Origin: Spirochaetota bacterium
Lineage (GTDB): Bacteria > Spirochaetota > Spirochaetia > Treponematales > Rectinemataceae
Assembly: GCA_029265255.1 (NCBI GenBank)
Contig: JAJUJQ010000005.1
Location: forward strand, 62,001-126,000
Direction: 5' to 3'
Length of the DNA: 64,000 nt
In this document: positions 42,904 to 51,228 of the stretch, piece after piece
Numbering within the stretch: position 1 is the first letter of the stretch
How the letters are laid out: each line of letters opens with the position of its first letter
Program-made: the position numbers and the translations under genes
Notes under the pieces: generated by a model
The model's database searches: none
The model's input: only the letters and a program-made list of their open reading frames with translations
Told to the model about the DNA's origin: nothing

Positions 42904-43833
42904 ATGAATCTTGAGGCTTTTATTCTCGGTTCCGGCGGAATGATGCCGTTGCCCTACCGACAGCTTACCAGCATGCTCGTTCGCCGTGAAGGCGAACTCT
43001 TTTTATTCGATGCGGGTGAAGGCACGCAGGTGTCCATCCGCAGGCTCAATCTGCGTTGGAAGAAAATAACCGCGATCTTTATTTCCCACATGCACGCGGA
43101 CCACGTGACGGGACTGCCGGGTATACTCATGCTTTCAAGCCAGGTAGATCGCAGCGAACCGCTCTATATCTATGGGCCTCCGAAGCTTGCCGATTATATC
43201 GAGCAGAACCGTCGTCTCCTCGATATGTACATTAATTATGAAATCATAGTGAAGGAAATATCCGAGCGGGGCACAGTGTGGGAAGGAGAAGGATATTCCA
43301 TTCGCGCCTTTCCTCTGCGCCACACGAAGATGTGCTTTGGTTATGTGCTCGAGGAGGCGCCAAGGCCTGGAGTGTTCTATCCGGAGCGTGCCATCGACAT
43401 CGGTGTACCTCGCGGTCCTCTCTGGTCGGAGTTGCAATCAGGGCATCCCGTAAGTCTTGCTGGAGGTCGCGTTGTCTATCCTTCGGAGGTGCTTGGAGAA
43501 GCCCGTAGCGGACGCAAGATCAGCTATATTACTGATAGCCTTTATTTTCCTGAACTATCGCGGGAAGTTGCCGGTTCCGATCTGTTGATCTGCGAAGGAA
43601 TGTTCGAGCACGCGCTGCTGGAGACTGCTGTTGAGAAACGGCATATGACAGCACGTCAGGCTGCCCAGATCGCGCGCGATGCTGGCGATGTCCACCAACT
43701 TGGTCTTATCCATTACAGCCCGCGCTATGCCGAGCGGGAGCTCAAGGTGTTGCTCGAGGAAGCGCGCGAAGTATTCCCGCAGACGGTTCTGACAAAGGAT
43801 CGCATGTGCTTCCCTGTGGAATTCAGGGATTGA
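42904..43833 (+). CDS. rnz: Ribonuclease Z (tRNA 3'-endonuclease)
   Basis: Removes 3' trailers from tRNA precursors, mainly those without encoded CCA. 309 residues from ATG 42904, matching the normal short-form length; the longer frame from GTG 42859 would run through the promoter. Metallo-beta-lactamase motif SHMHADH at 61-67 (His62, His64, Asp66, His67), FDAGEGTQ upstream, PLRHT in the middle, TDS, and HYSPRY with the last metal His. No SD: the start codon directly follows a well-formed promoter. Confidence 0.94.
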   Translation: MNLEAFILGSGGMMPLPYRQLTSMLVRREGELFLFDAGEGTQVSIRRLNLRWKKITAIFISHMHADHVTGLPGILMLSSQVDRSEPLYIYGPPKLADYIEQNRRLLDMYINYEIIVKEISERGTVWEGEGYSIRAFPLRHTKMCFGYVLEEAPRPGVFYPERAIDIGVPRGPLWSELQSGHPVSLAGGRVVYPSEVLGEARSGRKISYITDSLYFPELSREVAGSDLLICEGMFEHALLETAVEKRHMTARQAAQIARDAGDVHQLGLIHYSPRYAERELKVLLEEAREVFPQTVLTKDRMCFPVEFRD

Positions 43834-43851
43834 GTCGTCGCGGAATTGCGC

Positions 43852-45240
43852 CTAGCTGCGTATCGGCTTGAACGCGAGTATGCGAGAGCTGCTCTGATGG
43901 GCCCTATCAAGGGCGGCGAAAGCTTCTCGATACAGGCGGGCGGCTTCTATCGTCCGGCCATAGGACGCGCTGATTCCGAAATAGAACGGCGGCTTGTCAG
44001 AAATATCCTTATAGAGATTTGCGGTAGCGGTCAGCATATCGTCAAGATCCACTGCGAGCTTGAGGCACGATCCAGCATCAACGCCAGGAAGTGCAACGGC
44101 GTAGCATCCCTTCGCCACTTCAAATACCAGCGATTCGGCGGTCACGTATTCCTTGATCGTGACGCCCAGCGCTGCGGCGCTGGGGTCGTCATGGCCAGAA
44201 AGCTGGCACTCAATCAGCATGAGACTCAATTCGCCATGTCTGGATTGCAGCTCGGATTCCAGCAAACGTTCAAGGGCTTGATGCGAAAGAGAGGGTGGGA
44301 ATGTCTCTGGCTGTGGGATCTCTTCAGGAATGGGGGTAGGTTCGATGAATTCCGCGTCCTCTATTTTGTCTTCTTTTTGTTTTTCCTGGGGTGGTGAGAT
44401 CTGGACCGCAGGAGCAGAAGCAGCTGTTTCCGACGCTTCTTCAGACTGAAGGACTTCTGCTGCTGTCTGTTCCTCGATGGCTTCCGAAAACGACTGGTTT
44501 TCTGATTCGAGAGGTGCTTCCGTATTGAGCACGGGTTCGGGTTCAGGGGAGACTTCCGTCTCGTAATCTATCTGTTTACTGCCGGGCTCTGAGTTCTCCT
44601 CCTCGATCACTTCTTGTTCGGGCAGAGAGCCTCCCTGGGGCTCGCCTTCTTTCAGCCCCTCGGTTTCGACATTCATCTCCTCGATTGGTGGCGAAGGGAC
44701 TGAGATCTGCGCGACAGGTTTCTCCTTGAGCGTGAATTGCATGATAATCAGCAGAACGAGCCACACTACAACGCCGATAATCGGAAGCATCAACATGTCG
44801 GTAAAATCCTTGCGTGAAAGGATTGAATAGAGCGCCATGAGCTTCATGCCTTCAGAAAGCGGCGTCATGTAGATCACGGTAGATATGGCTGGGGCATTGA
44901 AAACACTGCCCTGACCTGAAGCAGGAGTGGCGAAGTATGCGGATTCATCAGGCATTTTCCAGAGTACGAGGCCGTTGCGGTCGAGAATTTGCATGGCCAG
45001 TAGATGGCCGCTTGCCTGGTAGAGAGATTTCAGCCTGTCACGAACAAACATGTCGCCCAGGTCCTGTTCTCCACTTATCATCGAGACCGCATTGCGAAGA
45101 ATCGTATATTCCGCAGACGCGGTCTGCTCGCCCTCGAGCCGCATTCTACCGATTTTGAGCATAATATAGGCTGCCGCAGCCATTATCAGTATCAGTGTGG
45201 CGATCGACAGCGCAATCCGCAGGATTCGTTTCATTTTCAA
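43852..45240 (-). CDS. Membrane protein with periplasmic domain and degenerate GGDEF domain
   Basis: 462 residues. Two membrane helices (about 7-29 and 149-170) flank an extracytoplasmic sensor-like domain; then a very acidic, Pro/Glu-rich linker (180-325) and a C-terminal domain of about 130 residues. The latter ends FGISASYGRTIEAARLYREAFAALDRA, the shape of a diguanylate cyclase end, while the active-site region reads KGCYAVALPG (377-386) where an enzyme has GGDEF-AVLLPG. So synthesis of c-di-GMP is not expected; binding or signalling by interaction is possible. TATAAT upstream on the minus strand at 45255-45260. Convergent with rnz. Confidence 0.72.
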   Translation of the reverse strand: MKMKRILRIALSIATLILIMAAAAYIMLKIGRMRLEGEQTASAEYTILRNAVSMISGEQDLGDMFVRDRLKSLYQASGHLLAMQILDRNGLVLWKMPDESAYFATPASGQGSVFNAPAISTVIYMTPLSEGMKLMALYSILSRKDFTDMLMLPIIGVVVWLVLLIIMQFTLKEKPVAQISVPSPPIEEMNVETEGLKEGEPQGGSLPEQEVIEEENSEPGSKQIDYETEVSPEPEPVLNTEAPLESENQSFSEAIEEQTAAEVLQSEEASETAASAPAVQISPPQEKQKEDKIEDAEFIEPTPIPEEIPQPETFPPSLSHQALERLLESELQSRHGELSLMLIECQLSGHDDPSAAALGVTIKEYVTAESLVFEVAKGCYAVALPGVDAGSCLKLAVDLDDMLTATANLYKDISDKPPFYFGISASYGRTIEAARLYREAFAALDRAHQSSSRILAFKPIRS

Positions 45241-45340
45241 GCCCCGTGTTCTATATTATAATTATCGGCAGGAGCCGATAGAACCGGAGATTTTTTTCAT
45301 ATTGCTCCACAAATGAAGAAAAAAAACCGGGAGGTGCAGC

Positions 45341-46192
45341 ATGCCAGGACACGGACCGGTACGAACGCGTCAGCTCTCTTCGGGCTGGTATCCTGATGAT
45401 CCCGAAGAGATCGCTTCCATGGCATCCTCATGGACTTCGCATATTCCACCCACATCAGCCCTGGCCTCAATCGGTCCACATGCCGGATGGTATTTTTCCG
45501 GAAATCTTGCGGCGAAAGCGGTGTGGGCGCTGGGAGACTGCGATACCGTCGCAGTCCTTGGAGGACACCTCAGGTATGGAGATCCGATTCTGTACGCTGA
45601 CGAGTCGCAATTCGACTGTACTGTGCGCCTGGCGGACAACGATCTGGGATTGCTTGAAGCGCTGCGTGCCGAGCTCGTCGATGTCGGTATCAAGGAGTTT
45701 GTACAGGAGCGGTCGATCGATAATTCGGTTGAGGTAATGCTGCCGCTCGTGGCCACACGCTTTCCTCTGGCCAGAGTGCTCTGGCTCAGGGTGCCACCGG
45801 ATTATAAAGCAAGGGAAGTTGGTTCGGCACTCATGAGGGCCGCGACAGCGTGCGGCAGGACGCTGAGGGTTATCGGTTCTACCGACCTGACGCATTATGG
45901 TCCGAATTATGGATTCATGCCAAAAGGAATTGGCGAATCAGCTGTCGAATGGGTGCGAAACGAAAACGATCGGGGGTTCATTTCTGCCATCCTGGCGATG
46001 GATGCGGAAAAAGCCCTGGCTCATGCGCGGGAACGCTATTCAGCGTGTTCATCTGGAGCTGTTGCCGCAGCCATCGCATTCGCGCTCGATTCAGGGGCAA
46101 AACGAGGTGTACTCATCGGGCATTCTCTGAGCTGGGATATTCATAGAGATCGATCATTTGTCGGGTACGCCGCGATATCCTTTGTACCGTGA
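45341..46192 (+). CDS. Memo-family protein (AmmeMemoRadiSam protein B)
   Basis: 283 residues: LASIGPHAGWYFSG near the N-terminus, TVAVLGGHLRYGDP, ERSIDNSVEVMLPLV and STDLTHYGPNYGF. These are the His/Asp/Cys-lined pocket motifs of MEMO1 proteins, which resemble extradiol dioxygenases. In bacteria they often occur with an AMMECR1 protein and a radical-SAM enzyme; here neither partner is adjacent. SD GGGAGG before ATG. Convergent with murD, 11 bases apart. Enzymatic role unknown. Confidence 0.85.
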   Translation: MPGHGPVRTRQLSSGWYPDDPEEIASMASSWTSHIPPTSALASIGPHAGWYFSGNLAAKAVWALGDCDTVAVLGGHLRYGDPILYADESQFDCTVRLADNDLGLLEALRAELVDVGIKEFVQERSIDNSVEVMLPLVATRFPLARVLWLRVPPDYKAREVGSALMRAATACGRTLRVIGSTDLTHYGPNYGFMPKGIGESAVEWVRNENDRGFISAILAMDAEKALAHARERYSACSSGAVAAAIAFALDSGAKRGVLIGHSLSWDIHRDRSFVGYAAISFVP

Positions 46193-46203
46193 TCGAGAAA
46201 GCG

Positions 46204-47778
46204 CTACGATTGACGTGCAGCGACCCACGGTTTATCAGTTTCCGATTCGCATCCAAGCTGACGCACTGCTTCTCTAAAGGCTTCTCCTCTGGCGAATTCA
46301 TGAAGAAACATGCCAAAACTCGCGCACCCAGGCGATAGCAGGACAACATCTCCTTCCTTTGCGGCTCCGGCAGCGGTGTGAACCGCTTCGGCCATGGAAT
46401 TGAGAGGTCCCGTGAAGGATACCTTGCGGGTCTTCAGCAAGGTAAGAAGTCGGTCGGTGCCGCTTCCCGAGAGAAGAACTAGGTGCTTGATTTCGGACAC
46501 ACGATCGGCAAAGGCTGAAAAATCGCTCTGTTTATCCGAACCTCCCGCGATGAGGACAACCGGCTCTTCGAAACTGTCGATCGCAGCCAATGCAGCGTCG
46601 GGGATAGTTGCTGCGCTGTCGTTGTAGTAGCGTACTCCCTTGCAGGTGGCGACATATTCGAGTCTATGGGGGATGCCGGGAAAGGTTGCGAGCGCCGTTG
46701 CGATTGCTGCGGGATCGAGCCCATAGGCCCGAAGACCAAGGGCCGCGGCGAGGAGATTCATCTTCTGATGTATGCCCGGCACTTTGACTTCGGGGGGAAC
46801 GAGGAGATCCTTCAATGTGGAACCAGGAAGCATCCCAAATCCTGCCAGGTTGCGGGCATTTATATTCTGGCGCTTGCCAGGGCTTTGTTTTTCGCCAGAT
46901 TCTTGCGCAATCAGTCTATCTGCGGCAAGCCTCTCTTGATTGATATGCGAAGGCGCGAAAGGCGCAAGCCATCCAGCCCACGCCAATGCGGCATCCGACG
47001 GGGGCTTTTTTTCAGACAATTCTTCATGAAATCCGTGAAACCATAGGATCCGGGCTTTTGTGTCCCGCGCGCAGAAACGGCTCCAATCCTGATCGGCGTT
47101 GCAGACTGCCCATTCCTCATTGGTCTGCGAATCGAACAACACTTTCTTGTCCGCAACATATGCTTCCATGGTGCCGTAATAATTGAGGTGATCGGGATAG
47201 ATGCAGGTGAGTATGGCGACTCTGGGCTTGAGAAGCGCCCGATTTCGAAGATCTCCGAGCTGCCAGCTCGACAGCTCGAGCACCACGGTCACCTCGGGGC
47301 TTGTCTTATCCAGAAAATCGAGCGGGGAAACGGTAATGTTTCCACCAAGAAGCACAGGCCTGCCCGACTCCTTGAGCACATGGGCAAGTGCGCTTGCGGT
47401 GGTCGATTTGCCTTTGGAACCGGTTACGGCAATCAGCGGCGAAGCCGAATGGGCAAGAAAGATGGAGATGTCGGTTTCCACTCGGTGGGCCTTTTGCAGG
47501 TAGGGAGAATCGGGTCGTACCGCTGGATTTTTGATGACAAAATCAGCCTGAGCAAAGTCTTCGTCCCGGTGCTGCCCTAGCACATAGTGGATATCGAGTC
47601 CTTCGAGCGCTTTAAGCGAAGGAGCAAGAACCTCGGGCCCGCGAAGGTCGGTAACAGTAACCCGTGCTCCGAGACGTGCGAAAAAGCGGGCACTGGCGAC
47701 GCCTCCTCCATGGAGGCCAAGTCCCATGATTGTGACACGAGCATTTCGGTATTCTTCTGCAAGCTTGCGCTGGTCCAT
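46204..47778 (-). CDS. murD: UDP-N-acetylmuramoylalanine-D-glutamate ligase
   Basis: Adds D-Glu to UDP-MurNAc-L-Ala. 524 residues, about 80 more than E. coli MurD. Core motifs: VTIMGLGLHGGGVASARFF, P-loop VTGSKGKSTTASAL, ELSSWQL, CIYPDHLNYYG, PGIHQKMNLLAA, GIPHRLEYVATCKGVRYYNDS and LLSPGCASFGMF. The additional length is an insert around residues 245-335 (rich in Trp, Ala and Lys/Gln). The other mur genes of the window are 8 kb away, so the cluster is dispersed. SD GGAAAG precedes ATG. Confidence 0.94.
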   Translation of the reverse strand: MDQRKLAEEYRNARVTIMGLGLHGGGVASARFFARLGARVTVTDLRGPEVLAPSLKALEGLDIHYVLGQHRDEDFAQADFVIKNPAVRPDSPYLQKAHRVETDISIFLAHSASPLIAVTGSKGKSTTASALAHVLKESGRPVLLGGNITVSPLDFLDKTSPEVTVVLELSSWQLGDLRNRALLKPRVAILTCIYPDHLNYYGTMEAYVADKKVLFDSQTNEEWAVCNADQDWSRFCARDTKARILWFHGFHEELSEKKPPSDAALAWAGWLAPFAPSHINQERLAADRLIAQESGEKQSPGKRQNINARNLAGFGMLPGSTLKDLLVPPEVKVPGIHQKMNLLAAALGLRAYGLDPAAIATALATFPGIPHRLEYVATCKGVRYYNDSAATIPDAALAAIDSFEEPVVLIAGGSDKQSDFSAFADRVSEIKHLVLLSGSGTDRLLTLLKTRKVSFTGPLNSMAEAVHTAAGAAKEGDVVLLSPGCASFGMFLHEFARGEAFREAVRQLGCESETDKPWVAARQS

Positions 47779-47858
47779 TCCAGCTTTCCAGTGTATGGTG
47801 GGACGCCGCGCGCATCAAGGGTACCAGGTCGTCATCCGGTCATGACTTTCAGAAACCC

Positions 47859-47887
47859 TTGACTTCGCGCATGTTTTCTGTCATATT
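47859..47887 (+). promoter_or_regulatory. Promoter of the iscR-like/iscS/nifU operon
   Basis: TTGACT (47859-47864), 17-base spacer, CATATT (47882-47887); transcription should start near 47894. Confidence 0.6.
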
Positions 47888-47895
47888 CATAGTAG

Positions 47896-47905
47896 TCCTA
47901 TAGGA
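47896..47905. promoter_or_regulatory. Palindromic operator candidate for the IscR-like regulator
   Basis: TCCTATAGGA, a perfect 10-base palindrome with partly symmetrical AT flanks, between the -10 and the start codon, at the predicted transcription start. Its position would allow direct repression by the encoded Rrf2 protein. Confidence 0.55.
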
Positions 47906-47912
47906 ATTATGT

Positions 47913-48341
47913 ATGTTTCAGGTACCAACCAAAACACAGTACGCGATCCGCGCTCTTGTCTATCTGGTGCACCATGGAGCCGCGAGCGTTGCCAGTATCG
48001 CTGAAGCCGAGCGTATTTCTCCTAAATACCTCGAAGCTATCATCAGCCAGTTGAAGAACGCGGCGATCGTTGTTGCTGATCGCGGGCGTACCGGAGGGTA
48101 TCGCCTTGCCGTCGATGCCCGGAGCATTTTGATGAGCGATGTGGTACGGGCAATGGAAGGCGATGTGAAGCCCGTTGTCTGTGTGGATAGCACGGATCGG
48201 TGCGTGGCATCCGCTGGATGTCTGCCTCGACGATTCTGGCTCGGTCTTAAAAAAGCAGTGGACGACTATCTGCAGTCTGTCACCCTCGCGGACATCGCGG
48301 AGCCAGTATGGATTGGAACACAACCCGGCTCGGATGATTGA
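47913..48341 (+). CDS. IscR-like Rrf2 regulator
   Basis: 142 residues with winged helix (TQYAIRALVYLVHHG, ISPKYLEAIISQLKNA, RGRTGGYRLA) and three cysteines at 90, 97 and 103 (CX6CX5C), close to the CX5CX5C of E. coli IscR that holds a [2Fe-2S] cluster. It heads the operon with iscS, nifU and the MutY-like gene, the usual place of IscR, so it likely measures Fe-S supply and represses its own operon through the palindrome at 47896. SD AGGA about eight bases before ATG. Confidence 0.88.
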   Translation: MFQVPTKTQYAIRALVYLVHHGAASVASIAEAERISPKYLEAIISQLKNAAIVVADRGRTGGYRLAVDARSILMSDVVRAMEGDVKPVVCVDSTDRCVASAGCLPRRFWLGLKKAVDDYLQSVTLADIAEPVWIGTQPGSDD

Positions 48342-48355
48342 GCAAAGGAGCGCAC

Positions 48356-49543
48356 ATGGACACTCGATATGTATACATGGATTACAATGCGACGACGCCT
48401 CTGAGGCCGGAGGTGCGGGATTTCATGGTGAGCGCGTTGGATATCTATGGTAATGCGTCAAGCATGCACGAGCTGGGAAGACGTGCGAGAGCCGAAATCG
48501 AATCGGCGCGCGCTGAGGTTGCGGCGTTGATCGGCGCACGGAATGTCCATGAAGTGTACTTCACCTCCGGCGGTTCCGAATCGAACAATACGGTTTTCAA
48601 TACCATGTTCCTGCGAGGGCGCAATAAGTCGAGGAACAAGATCATCACCACTGCCATTGAACACCCTTGCGTGCTCAATGCCGCTGCTCATTTGAAGGAA
48701 GAAGGATTTCCGGTCGTGTTTCTGCCCGTGGACAGTCATGGGCGGGTGGATCTCGATGCATATCGCGCGGCGCTCGGTCCGGATGTGCTTCTGGTTTCGA
48801 TCATGGCGGCGAACAACGAGATTGGGACAATTGAGGACATCAGAACCATCAGCGCGATGGCAAAAGAATATGGGGCTTTCGTCCACACCGACGCGACGCA
48901 GGCGGCCGGCAAGATTCCGGTATCGGTGGAAGAATGGGATGTGGATTATCTCACCTTGTCCTGTCACAAAATCTATGGTCCTAAGGGGGTCGGAGCGCTC
49001 TACGTCCGCTCTCGCGCGCCAATCGAACCCCTGATCCGCGGCGGTCATCAGGAAAATGGCGTGCGTGCAGGTACATACAACAACCTCGGCATACTGGGAT
49101 TCGGTATTGCGGCGCGTCTAGCCCGGCTCGAGCTTGATGAATATCGCAGTGAAGTTTGGCGGCTCAGGACCCTGCTGCGGGATCTCATTGTGGAGCGCAT
49201 CCCTAATGTGCGCATCAACGGCCATCCCGAACAGGTGCTGCCGAATACTCTCAATGTCTCTTTCCCTGGCGCGGAAGGTGAATCCATTCTTCTATCGCTC
49301 GATCTGGAAGGCATCGAAGTGTCGACAGGTTCGGCATGTGCCTCTGGCAGTCTCGATCCGTCGCATGTACTCATGGCTATAGGACTGGGACCCGAGCTCG
49401 CGCATGGTTCAATTCGCTTTTCACTGGGTAGATATACTACCGAAGAAGAAGTGCGCTATGTGGCAGACAAGCTGCCGCCAATCATCGCGCGGCTTCGCCG
49501 CATGTCCACGGTTCCGGCTGAGCTCTCGGCCCATGCCCATTGA
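48356..49543 (+). CDS. iscS: Cysteine desulfurase
   Basis: PLP enzyme that takes sulfur from cysteine for Fe-S clusters and tRNA thiolation. From ATG 48356 (SD AAGGAG five bases upstream) 395 residues: YMDYNATTPLRPEV, TSGGSESNN, IEHPCVLN, NNEIGTIED, PLP lysine in LSCHKIYGPKGVG, and active Cys loop STGSACASGS. The motif and the NifU partner suggest the NifS/IscS group I enzyme. Between the IscR-like gene and nifU. Confidence 0.95.
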   Translation: MDTRYVYMDYNATTPLRPEVRDFMVSALDIYGNASSMHELGRRARAEIESARAEVAALIGARNVHEVYFTSGGSESNNTVFNTMFLRGRNKSRNKIITTAIEHPCVLNAAAHLKEEGFPVVFLPVDSHGRVDLDAYRAALGPDVLLVSIMAANNEIGTIEDIRTISAMAKEYGAFVHTDATQAAGKIPVSVEEWDVDYLTLSCHKIYGPKGVGALYVRSRAPIEPLIRGGHQENGVRAGTYNNLGILGFGIAARLARLELDEYRSEVWRLRTLLRDLIVERIPNVRINGHPEQVLPNTLNVSFPGAEGESILLSLDLEGIEVSTGSACASGSLDPSHVLMAIGLGPELAHGSIRFSLGRYTTEEEVRYVADKLPPIIARLRRMSTVPAELSAHAH

Positions 49544-49587
49544 ACGAGCGATATCCGACTCAAACCAGACACAGAGGAGACATCACC

Positions 49588-50190
49588 ATGGATGCATTTC
49601 AGTGGCTTTATTCAGATATCGTCAAGGATCACTTCACAAATCCACGTAATGTTTACGACCCGGACCGCGACAGAGAATTCAATCCCGACGCCGAGGGTAT
49701 GGTAGGTAATATCAAATGCGGCGACCAGATGATGTTCATGCTGAAAATAAAGGACGACATCATTACCGATGTCCGGTGGAAGACCTACGGCTGTGCCTCC
49801 GCAATCGCCAGCACCTCCATGCTTTCCGAGACAATCAAGGGGATGAATATCCGCGACGCATACCATATCAAACCATCAGATATTGCCCAGCGGCTGGGAG
49901 GGTTGCCGGATAACAAGATTCATTGCTCGGTACTTGGCGACAAGGCACTTCGGGCTGCTATAGACATCTATCTCGAAAAACGAGGTAGGGCCGGAGAATT
50001 CAAGGGTGAAGACGCGGTTGTGATCTGTAAATGCCTGAATATTACCGACAAAGATATCGAGGAAGCCGTGAAGCAGGGTGCCAGAGACTGGTACAGCTTG
50101 CAGGAGGCTACCAAGATCGGCACCGTCTGCGGCAGCTGCAAGACCAAAGCCGAAGAACTGCTCCATGAATTTGTCCACATCTACAGCTGA
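49588..50190 (+). CDS. nifU: Fe-S scaffold NifU, IscU plus BFD-type domain
   Basis: 200 residues from ATG 49588 (SD GGAG eight bases upstream). Residues 1-130 are the IscU scaffold with three cluster ligands in NIKCGDQ, YGCASAIAS and KIHCSVLGDKAL. Residues 145-200 are a bacterioferritin-associated-ferredoxin-like [2Fe-2S] domain: VICKCLNITDKDIEEAV ... GTVCGSCKTKAEELL. The C-terminal Nfu domain of the Azotobacter NifU is absent. So it is a scaffold with its own permanent cluster domain. The start of the next gene lies inside its end. Confidence 0.93.
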   Translation: MDAFQWLYSDIVKDHFTNPRNVYDPDRDREFNPDAEGMVGNIKCGDQMMFMLKIKDDIITDVRWKTYGCASAIASTSMLSETIKGMNIRDAYHIKPSDIAQRLGGLPDNKIHCSVLGDKALRAAIDIYLEKRGRAGEFKGEDAVVICKCLNITDKDIEEAVKQGARDWYSLQEATKIGTVCGSCKTKAEELLHEFVHIYS

Positions 50191-51079
50191 ATCGCGGCGC
50201 TTCGCGAGAGAATTTCTCTTCGCCAGGGGGATGGAGCACTGGAGAGATCTGCCATGGCGACATACTTCCGATCCATGGTCAATTCTTGTATCCGAAGTAA
50301 TGCTCCAGCAAACCCAGGTCGCCCGAGTCGCACAATGCTGGCCTCGATGGATGGAACGCTTTCCCCGGCCTTCAGTATTGGCATCAGCCTCGCTGAGCGA
50401 AGTGCTTGATGCCTGGAGCGGTCTGGGATACAACAGACGAGCTCTATATCTTTTCAACTCCGCCCATATCATTGCCAAGACCATGGACGATGAGGTTCCT
50501 TCCTCAGAGGAGGCATTGCGTAGTCTGCCGGGCATCGGCATCTATACCGCGCGGGCAATACGCGCGTTTGCATTCGACCTGCCTTCGATCTTTCTCGAAA
50601 CCAATATTCGAACGGTCTATATCAGACATTTTTTTCAAAATGACCTGCTGAATGACCGCGCTATGCACGATCTGGAGCGCGTTTCGGACAAGGCGCTCAT
50701 GAATATCGGAAAAGCGTTGCTCGAGGAGGATTCTGGATCCGTGCTGCCTGGTCTGGGGGCAGGCCCCCGGCTCTGGTATTCGGCGCTGATGGATTATGGC
50801 GCATGGATCAAACAGACAGAAGGTAATTTTTCAAGGAAGGCAGCTGGATATCGCGTTCAAACAGCATTCAGGGGCTCGGATAGGGAGCTGCGCGGAGCTA
50901 TTTTGAAGACAATCCTGGCAAAGCGTATGATATCAATTGACGAGCTCACTCATAGCATTCATACGGACCAGGGAAGGCTGAGGCGATGCCTGGCCGCTCT
51001 CGAGGCGGAGGGCTTTCTGGTTTCTGAGACGTTACCCCAAGCGGAATGCGGCCAGTATTATCACATCTCTTTGAAATAA
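50165..51079 (+). CDS. MutY-like DNA glycosylase lacking the Fe-S cluster
   Basis: 304 residues from ATG 50165, overlapping nifU by 26 bases. HhH-GPD core as in adenine glycosylase: RDLPWR, SEVMLQQTQV (with the MutY catalytic Glu, residue 43), WSGLGYNRRA, and the hairpin LPGIGIYTARAI (121-132). The catalytic Asp position (DGNV in MutY) reads ETNI with Glu145. The four cysteines of the [4Fe-4S] loop are absent: only three scattered Cys occur, and instead the chain continues into a winged-helix-like end (TDQGRLRRCLAALEAEGFL). No MutT-like domain. Removal of A opposite 8-oxoG is plausible, but the changes make substrate uncertain. Confidence 0.8.
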   Translation: MNLSTSTAESRRFAREFLFARGMEHWRDLPWRHTSDPWSILVSEVMLQQTQVARVAQCWPRWMERFPRPSVLASASLSEVLDAWSGLGYNRRALYLFNSAHIIAKTMDDEVPSSEEALRSLPGIGIYTARAIRAFAFDLPSIFLETNIRTVYIRHFFQNDLLNDRAMHDLERVSDKALMNIGKALLEEDSGSVLPGLGAGPRLWYSALMDYGAWIKQTEGNFSRKAAGYRVQTAFRGSDRELRGAILKTILAKRMISIDELTHSIHTDQGRLRRCLAALEAEGFLVSETLPQAECGQYYHISLK

Positions 51080-51159
51080 AAGAAAAAAGCAAACCAAAGT
51101 GTCTCGGCCGGGTAATAAATGAAAATTTATACATTAGTTATTGCATATTTTAGCATGCC

Positions 51160-51189
51160 TTGACGAAATCAATATTACAAGCGTATTCT
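51160..51189 (+). promoter_or_regulatory. Promoter of the TRAP transporter operon
   Basis: TTGACG (51160-51165), 18-base spacer, TATTCT (51184-51189), about 40 bases before the dctP start. Confidence 0.6.
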
Positions 51190-51228
51190 ATTGCCGCTAT
51201 ACGCATCATCAATTTTTAGGAGGCTTTC

